A stretch of 64,000 bases of DNA from Actinomycetota bacterium (GCA_018268455.1 JAFDWM010000002.1:1-64000), one strand, 5' to 3'; counted from the first letter of the stretch, positions 21,992 to 31,572 are shown. Notes: generated by a model not told the origin, from the sequence alone. Translations and numbers: made by a program.

Positions 21992-24900
21992 GTGACTGTG
22001 CAGGGAATCGTCCGCGCTCTGGAGGCGGAGGCGTCGGGATTTCGCGACGCACTGAGCTGGGCGCAGACCGACGCCGACCTGCTGGCAGCCGACGGCATGG
22101 ACGCGCCGATGCTCGCGGGACTCCTCGAGCGGCGCTCCGCGGCCGGCAAACCCGCCGCGCTGCTCGTCGTCGCGCCCACCGGTCGACGCGCGGAATCTCT
22201 CGCAGCCGCCCTCGACTCCTACCTGCCCGACGCCGAGATCCTCACGTTCCCGGCCTGGGAGACGCTGCCGCACGAGCGGCTCAGCCCGAGCCCCGACACC
22301 GTCGGGCGCCGTCTCGAGGTGCTCCGTCGGATGAACGTGTGGTCGGGGGAGCGCCCGATCATCGTCGTCGCCTCGGTGCGTGCCGCCCTGCAGCCGGTCG
22401 CGGCCGGACTCGGCGACGTGGAGCCGCTCGAGCTCGTCGTCGGGGGACGCGGCTACGACCTCGACACGGTCTCGGCGTCTCTCGTCGAACGCGCCTACTC
22501 GCGCGTCGACATGGTCTCCCGTCGTGGTGAGTTCGCCGTGCGCGGAGGCATCCTCGACGTCTTCCCGCCGACGGCGGAGCACCCCTCCCGCGTCGAGTTC
22601 TTCGGGGACGAGGTCGATCAGATCCGGCTGTTCTCGGTCGCCGACCAGCGTTCCCTGCCGACCGCCCCCGCCTCGGTCGCGCTGCCCGCGAGCCGCGAGC
22701 TGCTGCTCACCGCCGAGGTGCGAGAGCGTGCCGCCAGATTGGTCGACGGCTTCCCCGGCATCGCCGGAATGCTGCAGAAGATGGCCGAGGGGATCCCCGT
22801 CGAGGGCATGGAATCGCTCCTGCCCGTCGTCGCCGGCCCTGTCGTCCCGCTCACCGACTACCTGCCCGCCCATGCTGCTGTCGCGCTGGTGGATCCCGAG
22901 CGCAGCGGGGCTCGTGCGGCCAGCCTCGGGGAGACCAACCGCGAGTTCCTCGACGCAGCATGGAGTGCGGCGACGGCGGGCGCGTCAGCGCCGATCGATC
23001 TGCAGACCGGCGACTTCCTCACGATCGCCGAGCTTCGCACCGCCGTACACGGCAACGGGGGCGTGTGGTGGCGGCTCAGCGCCTTCGACGCGGGATCCGA
23101 GGACGCGGCCTTCGACCAGGGATCCGACGGCGTCGCCGCCACCGGGATCCCCTCCTTCCACGGCAACGTCGACGGCGCGATCGAGTTCACGGCCGGACGG
23201 GTGGCCGACGGCTGGCGGGTCGTGCTCGTCGCCTCCGGCCCGGGGCTGATCGACCGCGCCAGGGATGTGCTCGCCGACCGCGGCGTGGCGGCACGCGTTG
23301 TCGAGCAGCTGCCGGCGCTCCCGGATGCGGGCGTCGCGACCCTCGTCACCGGCACGATCGAGGCGGGCTTCCAGGTGCCCGGCGCGAAGCTCGCCGTGCT
23401 CACCGAGAGCGAGTTCTACGGCCGCACGATCGGCGGCGACACCCGGGTCGTCAAGAAGCTCGCGTCCCGGCGCAAGAACGTCGTGGATCCGATGCAGCTG
23501 AAGGCCGGCGATTTCGTCGTGCATCAGACGCACGGCATCGCGCGCTTCGTGGAGATGACGCAGCGCGAGGTCTCCACCGGCGGCCGCAACGCGGTGAAGA
23601 CGCTGCGCGACTACCTCGTGCTCGAGTACGCGCCGTCCAAACGCGGATACCCGGGCGACAAGCTCTACGTGCCCACGGATCAGCTCGACCTGCTCTCCAA
23701 GTACGTCGGTGGCGAGGCGCCCCAGCTGTCGAAGATGGGCGGCAGCGACTGGGCCGCGGCGAAGGGCAAGGCGCGCAAGGCCGTGCGCGACATCGCCGTC
23801 GAGCTGGTGAAGCTCTACTCCGCGCGGATGGCAGCCAAGGGCTACTCCTTCGGACCCGACACGCCCTGGCAGCGCGAGCTGGAGGAGGCTTTCCCGTTCG
23901 CGGAGACCCCCGACCAGCTGCAGACCATCGACGAGATCAAGGCCGACATGGAGCGGCCGATCCCGATGGACCGGCTGCTGTCGGGCGACGTCGGCTTCGG
24001 CAAGACCGAGGTCGCCGTGCGTGCCGCATTCAAGGCGATCCAGGACGGCAAGCAGGTGGCGATGCTGGTTCCGACCACGCTGCTGGTCAAGCAGCATCTG
24101 GAGACGTTCAGCGAGCGCTTCGCCGGCTTCCCGGTCAAGGTGCGTCCGCTCTCGCGGTTCCAGACCGACAAGGAGGCGCGGCTCACGCTCGACGGCCTGC
24201 TCGAGGGATCCGTCGACATGGTGATCGGCACGCACCGGATCCTCACCGACCAGGTGATGTTCAAGGATCTGGGTCTCATGATCATCGACGAGGAGCAGCG
24301 CTTCGGCGTCGAGCACAAGGACGCGCTCAAGAAGATGAAGACGAACGTCGACATCCTCGCGATGAGCGCCACGCCGATCCCGCGCACGCTCGAGATGGCG
24401 GTCACCGGCATCCGCGAGATGTCGACGCTGCAGACCCCGCCGGAGGACCGGCATCCGATCCTCTCGTTCGTGGGGCCGAAGAGCGACAAGCAGGTCGCCG
24501 CGGCGATCCGCCGCGAGATCCTGCGCGAGGGCCAGGTGTTCTACGTGCACAATCGGGTGCAGTCGATCCAGCGGATCGCGAGCGAGCTCGCCGAGCTCGT
24601 GCCCGAGGCGCGCATCGCCGTCGCGCACGGCAAGATGGGCGAGCACCAGCTGGAGCAGGTCGTCGATGACTTCTGGGAGCGCAAGTACGACGTGCTGGTC
24701 TCGACGACCATCATCGAGACCGGCCTGGACATCTCCAACGCCAACACGATCATCATCGACCGCGCCGATCGGTACGGCCTGAGCCAGCTGCATCAGCTGC
24801 GCGGGCGCGTGGGCCGCGGGCGCGAGCGCGCGTACGCGTACTTCCTCTACGACGACATGAAGCCGCTCAGCGAGACCGCCGCCGACCGGCTGCAGACGAT

Positions 24901-25585
24901 CGCGGTGAACAACGACCTCGGATCCGGGATGCAGGTGGCGCTGAAGGACCTGGAGCTGCGCGGGGCGGGCAACCTGCTCGGCGCCGAGCAGGCCGGCCAC
25001 ATCGCCGGCGTCGGCTTCGACCTGTACCTGCGGATGATCGGCGAAGCCGTGGCGACGTTCCGCGGCGAGGAGACCGAGACCGGGGCCGAGCTGCGCCTGG
25101 AGCTGCCGATCGACGCACGCATCCCCGACGCGTACATCGACAGCGAGCGGCTGCGCCTGGAGGCCTACCAGAAGCTCTCCACGGCGGCCACGGCCACGGC
25201 GTCCGATGATGCGATCGACCTGGTCGTCGAGGAGCTCGCCGACCGCTACGGCGCGCCGCCTGCCGAGGTCGAGGGACTCGTCTCCGTGGCCCGGCTGCGC
25301 CGCCGCGCCGCGCGGGCGGGCCTCACCGATGTCGTCGCGATGGGCTCCAACCTGCGCATCGCTCCCGCCCGATTCGAGGATTCCATGAAGGTGCGACTGC
25401 AGCGTCTCTATCCGCAGGCGAAGATCATCGGCTCCGGTGATGCACTCGTCGTGCCCATGCCCGGGCCCGATACGGCGGATCCGCTGGCGTGGACGTCGCA
25501 GCTGCTCACCGCGCTGTTCCCCGAGCCGGTCGCGGCGGGAACAGTCACCGACGCCGCTCCCGTCGGCGCGGGATCCGCACGATGA
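21992..25585 (+). CDS. mfd: Transcription-repair coupling factor
   Basis: Mfd removes RNA polymerase stalled at DNA lesions and recruits UvrA. The 1197-residue protein has the complete architecture: UvrB-like N-terminal region (about residues 50-350), a CarD/RNA-polymerase-interaction domain (about residues 495-600; LKAGDFVVHQTHGIARFVEM), the translocase with Walker A SGDVGFGKTEVA near residue 665, Walker B DEEQRFG, SATPIPRT, the second RecA lobe (ETGLDISNANTIII, QLRGRVGRGRERAYAY), and the C-terminal TRCF domain. The GTG start is the first base-pair-adjacent start after a -10-like box. The TGA overlaps the next gene by four bases. Confidence 0.97.
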   Translation: MTVQGIVRALEAEASGFRDALSWAQTDADLLAADGMDAPMLAGLLERRSAAGKPAALLVVAPTGRRAESLAAALDSYLPDAEILTFPAWETLPHERLSPSPDTVGRRLEVLRRMNVWSGERPIIVVASVRAALQPVAAGLGDVEPLELVVGGRGYDLDTVSASLVERAYSRVDMVSRRGEFAVRGGILDVFPPTAEHPSRVEFFGDEVDQIRLFSVADQRSLPTAPASVALPASRELLLTAEVRERAARLVDGFPGIAGMLQKMAEGIPVEGMESLLPVVAGPVVPLTDYLPAHAAVALVDPERSGARAASLGETNREFLDAAWSAATAGASAPIDLQTGDFLTIAELRTAVHGNGGVWWRLSAFDAGSEDAAFDQGSDGVAATGIPSFHGNVDGAIEFTAGRVADGWRVVLVASGPGLIDRARDVLADRGVAARVVEQLPALPDAGVATLVTGTIEAGFQVPGAKLAVLTESEFYGRTIGGDTRVVKKLASRRKNVVDPMQLKAGDFVVHQTHGIARFVEMTQREVSTGGRNAVKTLRDYLVLEYAPSKRGYPGDKLYVPTDQLDLLSKYVGGEAPQLSKMGGSDWAAAKGKARKAVRDIAVELVKLYSARMAAKGYSFGPDTPWQRELEEAFPFAETPDQLQTIDEIKADMERPIPMDRLLSGDVGFGKTEVAVRAAFKAIQDGKQVAMLVPTTLLVKQHLETFSERFAGFPVKVRPLSRFQTDKEARLTLDGLLEGSVDMVIGTHRILTDQVMFKDLGLMIIDEEQRFGVEHKDALKKMKTNVDILAMSATPIPRTLEMAVTGIREMSTLQTPPEDRHPILSFVGPKSDKQVAAAIRREILREGQVFYVHNRVQSIQRIASELAELVPEARIAVAHGKMGEHQLEQVVDDFWERKYDVLVSTTIIETGLDISNANTIIIDRADRYGLSQLHQLRGRVGRGRERAYAYFLYDDMKPLSETAADRLQTIAVNNDLGSGMQVALKDLELRGAGNLLGAEQAGHIAGVGFDLYLRMIGEAVATFRGEETETGAELRLELPIDARIPDAYIDSERLRLEAYQKLSTAATATASDDAIDLVVEELADRYGAPPAEVEGLVSVARLRRRAARAGLTDVVAMGSNLRIAPARFEDSMKVRLQRLYPQAKIIGSGDALVVPMPGPDTADPLAWTSQLLTALFPEPVAAGTVTDAAPVGAGSAR

Positions 25586-26190
25586 CCGCGCACGACGGCG
25601 TGCTCACCCGCCGCGCCCGGGTGCGCCTGAACGCCTCCGGCGAGCCACGCTGGCGCTGGATCACCACGCGCGAGGTGCACCGCGGCTGGGTGCGCATCGA
25701 CGCGGACGAGGTCGTGCTGCCCACCGGCGAGCGCACCATCTTCGAGGTGGACCGCACGGTGCCGTTCACCGTCGGGACGCTGGTCGTCGACGGCGGCGAC
25801 GTGCTGCTGGGGCGGCAGTACCGGTATGCGATCGACCGATGGATCCTGGATCTCCCCGGCGGCGGCGGGAACCCGGGCGAGCTGCCGGACGTCGCCGCCC
25901 GGCGTGAGCTGCAGGAGGAGGTCGGGCTGCACGCCCGCGAGCTGCTCCCGCTGCACACCTTCTTCAAGAATCCGGGTCGCAGCGTCTGGCCCACGCACCT
26001 GTTCATCGCCAGTGTGAGCGGTGCGGGGCAGCGGATCCCGGAGACTCCGGCCGAACGCGTGCGGCTCGTGCGCATGCCGCTCGCCGAGCTGGACAGCCTG
26101 ATCATGCAGGGCGAGATCGTCGACTCGCCGCTGCTCGTCGCCCGCATGATGGCAGCCGCGAAGGGGCTGCTCCCGCAGGTCGGGGCCTGA
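25582..26190 (+). CDS. NUDIX hydrolase (ADP-ribose pyrophosphatase-like)
   Basis: A 202-residue NUDIX protein. The catalytic box is GGGNPGELPDVAARRELQEE followed by VG, which fits G-x5-E-x7-REUXEExGU and binds the Mg2+ that hydrolyses a nucleoside diphosphate linked to another group. The beta-rich N-terminal part (WRWITTREVHRGWVRIDADEV) and PGR/VWPTHLF region resemble ADP-ribose and GDP-mannose pyrophosphatases more than MutT. The ATG overlaps the mfd stop (ATGA), so it is translationally coupled to the repair factor and could cleanse damaged or toxic nucleotides; the substrate is not determined by the sequence. Confidence 0.9.
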   Translation: MTAHDGVLTRRARVRLNASGEPRWRWITTREVHRGWVRIDADEVVLPTGERTIFEVDRTVPFTVGTLVVDGGDVLLGRQYRYAIDRWILDLPGGGGNPGELPDVAARRELQEEVGLHARELLPLHTFFKNPGRSVWPTHLFIASVSGAGQRIPETPAERVRLVRMPLAELDSLIMQGEIVDSPLLVARMMAAAKGLLPQVGA

Positions 26191-26226
26191 CAGCGCCCGA
26201 ACCTCGGTCCCTGGCGACATCCGCAC

Positions 26227-26232
26227 TACGCT
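26227..26232 (+). promoter_or_regulatory. -10-like hexamer of the gamma-CA-fold gene
   Basis: TACGCT, six bases before the ATG at 26239, with no Shine-Dalgarno sequence. Confidence 0.45.
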
Positions 26233-26238
26233 CGTCAC

Positions 26239-26835
26239 ATGATGTACGAGCACCTCGGGGCTCGGCCCCGCATCCACGACTCCGCCGTCGTGGCTCCGTC
26301 CGCCGTGATCAGCGGCGACGTCACGATCGGGGAGAACTGCCAGGTGCTGCACGGCGCCGTGATCACCGCTGAGGGCGGACCGATCACGCTCGGCGAGCAC
26401 GTGATCGTGATGGAGAACGCCCTCATCCGCGCGACATCCGCCAACCCGGTGCACATCGCCGACCATGTGCTGGTGGGGCCGATGGCGAGCGTGTCCGGCG
26501 CGACGATCGCCGAGGAGGTGTTCCTCGCGACAGGCACCCGCATCTTCAACGGCGCGATCATCGGAGCGCGCAGTGAGGTGCGCATCAACGCGGTCGTGCA
26601 CCTGCGCACGACGCTGCCGCCGGAGACCGTGGTGCCGATCGGCTGGGTCGCGGTGGGGGATCCGCTGCGCATCCTGCCGCCGCACGAGCACGAGGAGATC
26701 TGGGCGGCGCAGCACGAGCTCGACTTTCCCGGCTACGTGTTCGGCGTGGACCGCTCCACGCCGGATCTGATGGTGCAGCTCACCGAACGCTACGCCCGCT
26801 CCCTCGCCCGGCATCAGGACGACCACGCGCTCTGA
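26239..26835 (+). CDS. Gamma-carbonic-anhydrase-fold / hexapeptide-repeat protein
   Basis: A 198-residue left-handed beta-helix protein with at least six hexapeptide coils (VVAPSAVISGDVTIGENCQV onward), followed by a C-terminal helix. The overall pattern is that of gamma-carbonic anhydrases and PaaY/CaiE-like proteins. However, the zinc-ligand stretch usually seen as GHxxxxHG is GPMASVSG here, and the earlier ligand position reads VMENALIRAT, so the canonical three His are not evident. A classical carbonic anhydrase activity is therefore doubtful; a scaffold or other role is possible. It stands alone, with its own leaderless-type promoter. Confidence 0.8.
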   Translation: MMYEHLGARPRIHDSAVVAPSAVISGDVTIGENCQVLHGAVITAEGGPITLGEHVIVMENALIRATSANPVHIADHVLVGPMASVSGATIAEEVFLATGTRIFNGAIIGARSEVRINAVVHLRTTLPPETVVPIGWVAVGDPLRILPPHEHEEIWAAQHELDFPGYVFGVDRSTPDLMVQLTERYARSLARHQDDHAL

Positions 26836-26871
26836 TCGATCCACCGCCCGCTCTGAACGAAGGGGAACGCT

Positions 26872-29865
26872 GTGCTCGAACCACAGCCCGGGGGCCTCGT
26901 GCGCCCCGACGTCACCGTGTCCGACGCGATCGTCATCGCCCATGAGCACTGGGGGATCGCGGTCACGGCGATCGAGCTCGGCAGCAATCAGGACCGCAAC
27001 TTCCTGCTCACCGAGCCGGACGGATCCCGCAGCGTGCTGCGCGTCGACAACCCGGTCTTTCCCGACAGCGCGCGCGACGCACAGCACGCCGCGCTCGACG
27101 CGTACCGTGCGGCCGGGGTCGCGGCTCCTTCCGCGCTGCCAGGGCTCGACGGTGCGCTGACGCAGCGCTGGCGCGGACTCGCGGTGCGCCGCAGCTGTTT
27201 CGCCGAGGGCGAGCCGATGGTCGACGCCGGTTACTTCGCCCCTGTGGTGCTGCGCGAATTCGGCGCGCTCGCCGCCGCCTCCGTCAACGCGCTCGCCGGG
27301 CTGGAGCATCCGGGACTCGACCGGCCGCAGATGTGGGACATGCGGGTCGCCGCCGACGAGGCCCGGCGTCTGCTCGCGTCGATCGGGGATCCCGCACTGC
27401 GCGCACGCGTGCAGACGGCGATCGCACAGGCCGACGGGGTGCTGGCGACGGTCGCGTCGGACCTTCCGGTGCAGCCCGTGCACGGCGACCTGACCGATGA
27501 CAACGTATTCGGCGTCCGCGGCGCGGATTCTCGGCTGCACCCGCGCACGGTGCTCGACCTCGGCGATCTCGCGCTCGGCTGGCGGGTCGCCGAGCTCGCG
27601 GTGTGCGCCTCGTCGATGCTGCACCATGAGCCGGAGCGGCCGCTGCGCGTCTTGGAGACGATCGCCGCGTTCCACGCCGACGCGCCGCTCGCCGAGCCCG
27701 AGGCGCGAGCCGTGTGGCCGCTGATCGTGCTACGGGCGGCGCTGCTCGTGGCGAGCGGCTGGCGCCAGCTCGAGATCGACGGCGGCAACGACTACGCCCG
27801 CGAGCGCATCGCGGGGGAGCAGGCGATCTTCGATGCCGCCACGCGGATCGATCTCGCCACAGCGGGGGAGCTGGTCCTGGAACGGCTCGGCTTCGCCGCG
27901 GACGACGCGCCTCCGACGCCGCGCGGAGCGGAGCAGGCGACGCTCGCGTCACTCCTGCCCGGCCTCGACGGCGCGGTCACGGTCGTCGAGGCCGGGGTGG
28001 AGTCGGAGGAGCTCGCGGCCGGGGCCTGGCTCGCACCGGATGCCGAGGCGACGCTCGTCCGCGCCGCGTTCGCCGGGGGAGCGGCGGCGGCCGTCGTGCC
28101 GTACGGCGTGTACCGCCTCACTCGCACCCGTGTCGACACCCCGGACGCGGCGGAGACCTGGCCCACCGGCACCGCGATCCACCTGCCCGCCGGCGGCCCG
28201 CTGGTGCTCACCGCCCCGGTCGCGGGTCGGATCGAGGCCGCCGCCCCCGGCACCGTGCGGATCGCCGCAGATTCCGGCTGGGTGTTCGAGATCCGCGGTG
28301 CGCAGCCGCGCTCCGAAGCAGGCGAGGAGCTCGGGATCGGCGCGGACGTCGCCGCCGGGCAGGAGATCGGCCGGATCCCGGGTGGCCCCGCCGTGCGCAC
28401 CGTCGTGGTTTCACTCCTGCGCCGGGACGCGCCCGGCGACGCAGATCCGAGTGCGCACGGCTCCGCGCACGACGACGCGCACCTCGTCGTGCCGGACCTG
28501 GTGCCGGCATGGCGCCGGTTCAGTGCGGATCCGGCACCGTGGCTCGGACTGCCCTCGCTCGCCCAGTCGGATCAGGCGCCCGCCGAGCTCGCCCGCCGTG
28601 AGCGCATCTTCGCGAGTGCGCAGGAGCGGTACTACGAGCGTCCTCCGCAGATCGAACGCGGCTGGCGGCATCACCTCGTCGACACCACGGCCCGGGCATA
28701 CATCGACATGGTCAACAACGTCGCGGGCCTCGGGCACGGCCACCCGGCCGTGGCCGATGCGGTGAACCGGCAGATCCGGATCCTGAACACGAACTCCCGG
28801 TTCCTCTACCGCGAGCTCGCCGAGTACAGTGAGCGGCTCCTCGCGCTGCTGCCCGCGGGCAGCGGGCTCGACACGGTGCTGCTCGTGAACAGCGGATCCG
28901 AGGCAGTCGACCTGGCGCTGCGGCTGGCGCAGGCCGCTACCGGACGCAGCACGGTCGTCGCCCTGCGGGAGGCCTATCACGGCTGGACGATGGCCAGCGA
29001 TGCCGTCACGACCAGCGCATACGACAACCCCGACGCCCTCGCCACGCGCCCGCCGTGGGTGCACGTCGCCGACGTGCCCAATCGGTTCCGCGGCACGTAC
29101 CGCGGGGAGGGTGCGGGGCCGCGGTACGCCGCCGACCTCGGTGTCGACCTCGACCGTCTCGCGGCCGAGGCCAGGCCGGTGGCCGGGTTCCTCTGCGAAT
29201 CGGTGCTGGGTAACGCGGGCGGCGTGCTGCTGCCGGACGGCTACCTCGCCGACGTCTACGCGCGGGTGCGCGCCGCCGGCGGCCTGTGCATCGCGGACGA
29301 GGTGCAGGTGGGCTTCGGGCGGATGGGATCCTCGTTCTGGGGCTTCGAACAGTCCGGCGTCATGCCCGACATCATCACGATCGCCAAGCCCATGGGCAAC
29401 GGCTTCCCGATCGGCGGGGTGATCACGTCGCAGCGGATCGCCGACGCGCTGGCGGACCAGGGTCAGTTCTTCTCCTCCGCCGGCGGCAACCCGCTCAGTT
29501 GCCGGGTGGGCATCTCCGTGCTGGACGCGATGGCGGAGGAGGGCCTGCAGGAGAACGCCCGCGTCGTCGGTGCGCGCCTCGCGAGCGGATTGCGCGCGCT
29601 CGCCGAGCAGCACCGGATCGTCGGCCCTGTGCACGGCGAGGGGCTCTACCTCGGTGTGGAGCTGGTGCGCGACCGGGACAGCATGGAACCGGCCTCGGCC
29701 GAGGCCGCCGCGATCTGCGAGCGGCTGCGCGAGCTGGGCGTGATCGTGCTGACCACCTCCGAGCGCTCCAACGTGCTCAAGATCAAGCCTCCGCTGTGCC
29801 TGACGGCCGCCAGCGCCGATGCCGTCGTCGCCGCGCTGGATCGGGTACTCGCCGAAGGCTGGTGA
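26872..29865 (+). CDS. Trimodular fusion: APH-type kinase, barrel domain, class III aminotransferase/phospho-lyase
   Basis: A 997-residue fusion. Residues about 20-330 form an aminoglycoside-phosphotransferase-like kinase with NQDRNFLL, catalytic loop VHGDLTDDNVF (His near 204) and metal-binding DLGD near 230. Residues about 350-530 form a beta-rich barrel segment (LTAPVAGRIEAAAPGTVRI) in the place where homologues have an M23-peptidase-like domain, without its His/Asp zinc motifs. Residues about 570-997 are a class III PLP enzyme with PLP Lys near 839 in TIAKPMGNGFPIGG. Family knowledge: such fusions resemble hydroxylysine kinase joined to ethanolamine-phosphate/phosphohydroxylysine phospho-lyase. 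The inferred role is phosphorylation and then elimination of an amino alcohol. AAGGGG precedes the GTG. A permease follows. Confidence 0.88.
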   Translation: MLEPQPGGLVRPDVTVSDAIVIAHEHWGIAVTAIELGSNQDRNFLLTEPDGSRSVLRVDNPVFPDSARDAQHAALDAYRAAGVAAPSALPGLDGALTQRWRGLAVRRSCFAEGEPMVDAGYFAPVVLREFGALAAASVNALAGLEHPGLDRPQMWDMRVAADEARRLLASIGDPALRARVQTAIAQADGVLATVASDLPVQPVHGDLTDDNVFGVRGADSRLHPRTVLDLGDLALGWRVAELAVCASSMLHHEPERPLRVLETIAAFHADAPLAEPEARAVWPLIVLRAALLVASGWRQLEIDGGNDYARERIAGEQAIFDAATRIDLATAGELVLERLGFAADDAPPTPRGAEQATLASLLPGLDGAVTVVEAGVESEELAAGAWLAPDAEATLVRAAFAGGAAAAVVPYGVYRLTRTRVDTPDAAETWPTGTAIHLPAGGPLVLTAPVAGRIEAAAPGTVRIAADSGWVFEIRGAQPRSEAGEELGIGADVAAGQEIGRIPGGPAVRTVVVSLLRRDAPGDADPSAHGSAHDDAHLVVPDLVPAWRRFSADPAPWLGLPSLAQSDQAPAELARRERIFASAQERYYERPPQIERGWRHHLVDTTARAYIDMVNNVAGLGHGHPAVADAVNRQIRILNTNSRFLYRELAEYSERLLALLPAGSGLDTVLLVNSGSEAVDLALRLAQAATGRSTVVALREAYHGWTMASDAVTTSAYDNPDALATRPPWVHVADVPNRFRGTYRGEGAGPRYAADLGVDLDRLAAEARPVAGFLCESVLGNAGGVLLPDGYLADVYARVRAAGGLCIADEVQVGFGRMGSSFWGFEQSGVMPDIITIAKPMGNGFPIGGVITSQRIADALADQGQFFSSAGGNPLSCRVGISVLDAMAEEGLQENARVVGARLASGLRALAEQHRIVGPVHGEGLYLGVELVRDRDSMEPASAEAAAICERLRELGVIVLTTSERSNVLKIKPPLCLTAASADAVVAALDRVLAEGW

Positions 29866-30073
29866 GTCCGGCACGGCGCCGGGCAGGAGCGGGAAGACCG
29901 ACGATGCGGAAATCGCGGTGGAATTCTCGATCCAGTACGAAATCCATCGCGCAAATGCACTCTCGCGAGGATTCCCGCCGACGTGCATAATGTTCTCCAA
30001 TCGAATGCGCAGTGCAGCGCAGCGAGCCGTCTGTGACCCGAGCATCGACGGCGCGCGATCCGAAGGAGGACGA

Positions 30074-31555
30074 ATGTCGATGAAGACGAAGCCCCTCGCC
30101 CAGGGCGGCGGCACGCTCAAGCGCAATCTCGGCCTGTGGGCCATTGTCGGCCTGGGACTGGGGTACATGACGCCGACCGTCGTGTTCGACACGTTCGGCA
30201 TGGTCGGGCGCGACACGGCGAACGTGGTGCCGGCGGCGTATCTCGTCGCGCTGGTCGTGATGGTGTTCACGGCGATCAGCTACGGAAAGATCGCCAGCGC
30301 GATCCCGAGCGCCGGATCCGCGTACACCTACGTCCGCGAATCGATCCACCCGAACCTCGGCTTCATGGTCGGCTGGACCTCGCTCATCGACTACGTGCTG
30401 CTGCCGATGGTGAACTGCCTGATCATCCGCAGCTACCTCGAGGCGCTCTTCCCCGACATCCCCGGCTGGATCTGGGTGGTCATCTACTGCGTGCTCGTGA
30501 CGGCGATCATCTACATCACGATGCGCGGCACGTCGAACGCGAACATGGTGCTGCTGGTGTTCTCGATCATCGTGATGGCGGTCTTCGTCGTCATGGTGAT
30601 CGCGCAGCTGGCACAGGGCCACGGCGCGGGCACCGTCGCCTCGATCGCTCCGTTCCTGCACGACGGCGTGACGCTGGGTGCGGTGCTCATGGGGGCCACG
30701 ATCGTGTGCTTCTCGTTCATCGGCTTCGACGCGGTGACGATGTACGCGGAGGAGGCGAAGGATCCGAAGATCATGCCGAAGGCGATCCTCTACACCGTGC
30801 TCCTCGGTGGCGCGATCTTCCTCGTCGCGGCGTACTTCACGCAGTTGCGCTTCCCGGACTGGAACGAGTTCGCCCCCGGCGGCGACATGCAGTACGTCGA
30901 GGACTCCACGCTGCCGATCATCGGGCACATCGTCGGCGGCGACGTGCTGCGGGCGGTGCTGACCGCCGCCGGATTCTGCGCGACGCTCGCGTCCGGTCTC
31001 GCCTCGCACGCCTCCGTGTCGCGCATGCTGCTGGTGATGGGCCGCAACAACGTGCTGCCGGGGAAGGTGTTCGGCTACATCAACCCGCGCACGCACACGC
31101 CGACGTTCAACATCGTCCTCGTCGGCGCGATCTGCCTGCTCGCGATCCCGTTCACCCTCGAGCTCATCGCGGCGTGGATCAACTTCGGCGCCCTCATCGC
31201 GTTCACGTTCGTGAACGTCTCGGTGATCGCGTGGTTCGCCGTGCGCAAGGGGCTGCGCAAGACGCCGCGCGATGTGTTCCGCTACATCGTGATGCCGGCG
31301 ATCGGCATGGGCCTGACCGGGCTGCTCTGGGCGAACCTGCACCAGGACGCGCTGATCGGCGGCACGGTCTGGGCGGTGATCGGCGTGATCTACCTCGCGG
31401 TGCTCACCCGTGGATTCCGTCGCCGGGTCGCGTCGTTCGACGAGAACCAGGCCGTCACCGGCTACAACAAGGTCGTGCCGGGTGCGGAGTCGGGCGCCGC
31501 CGACAGGAAGCCGCTCGATGACGACCTCGATCCGGAGCCGGCAGGCCGCGGCTGA
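30074..31555 (+). CDS. APC-superfamily amino acid/amine permease
   Basis: A 493-residue permease with about twelve membrane helices and the APC pattern GLGLGYMTPTVVFDTFGMV in the first helix, SAIPSAGSAYTYV in the second, and FSFIGFDAVTMYAEEAKDP in the sixth. It ends in an acidic cytoplasmic tail. It resembles ethanolamine/putrescine/amino-acid permeases. Its position after the kinase/phospho-lyase fusion suggests it imports that enzyme's substrate. The ATG follows AAGGAGGA by four bases. The 208-base gap before it is relatively AT-rich with a CATAAT at 29986-29991 that could be a -10 box, so the permease may have its own promoter. Confidence 0.9.
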   Translation: MSMKTKPLAQGGGTLKRNLGLWAIVGLGLGYMTPTVVFDTFGMVGRDTANVVPAAYLVALVVMVFTAISYGKIASAIPSAGSAYTYVRESIHPNLGFMVGWTSLIDYVLLPMVNCLIIRSYLEALFPDIPGWIWVVIYCVLVTAIIYITMRGTSNANMVLLVFSIIVMAVFVVMVIAQLAQGHGAGTVASIAPFLHDGVTLGAVLMGATIVCFSFIGFDAVTMYAEEAKDPKIMPKAILYTVLLGGAIFLVAAYFTQLRFPDWNEFAPGGDMQYVEDSTLPIIGHIVGGDVLRAVLTAAGFCATLASGLASHASVSRMLLVMGRNNVLPGKVFGYINPRTHTPTFNIVLVGAICLLAIPFTLELIAAWINFGALIAFTFVNVSVIAWFAVRKGLRKTPRDVFRYIVMPAIGMGLTGLLWANLHQDALIGGTVWAVIGVIYLAVLTRGFRRRVASFDENQAVTGYNKVVPGAESGAADRKPLDDDLDPEPAGRG

Positions 31556-31572
31556 ACACGGGCGCGCCATCG

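Noticed and set aside
22960-25000. Long open frames on both strands inside mfd
   Set aside because: They overlap a complete Mfd with every expected motif; high GC content keeps other frames open by chance.
28411-30270. A 619-codon open frame on the minus strand
   Set aside because: It is a shadow of the kinase/PLP fusion gene and its downstream gap, with no recognisable domain.
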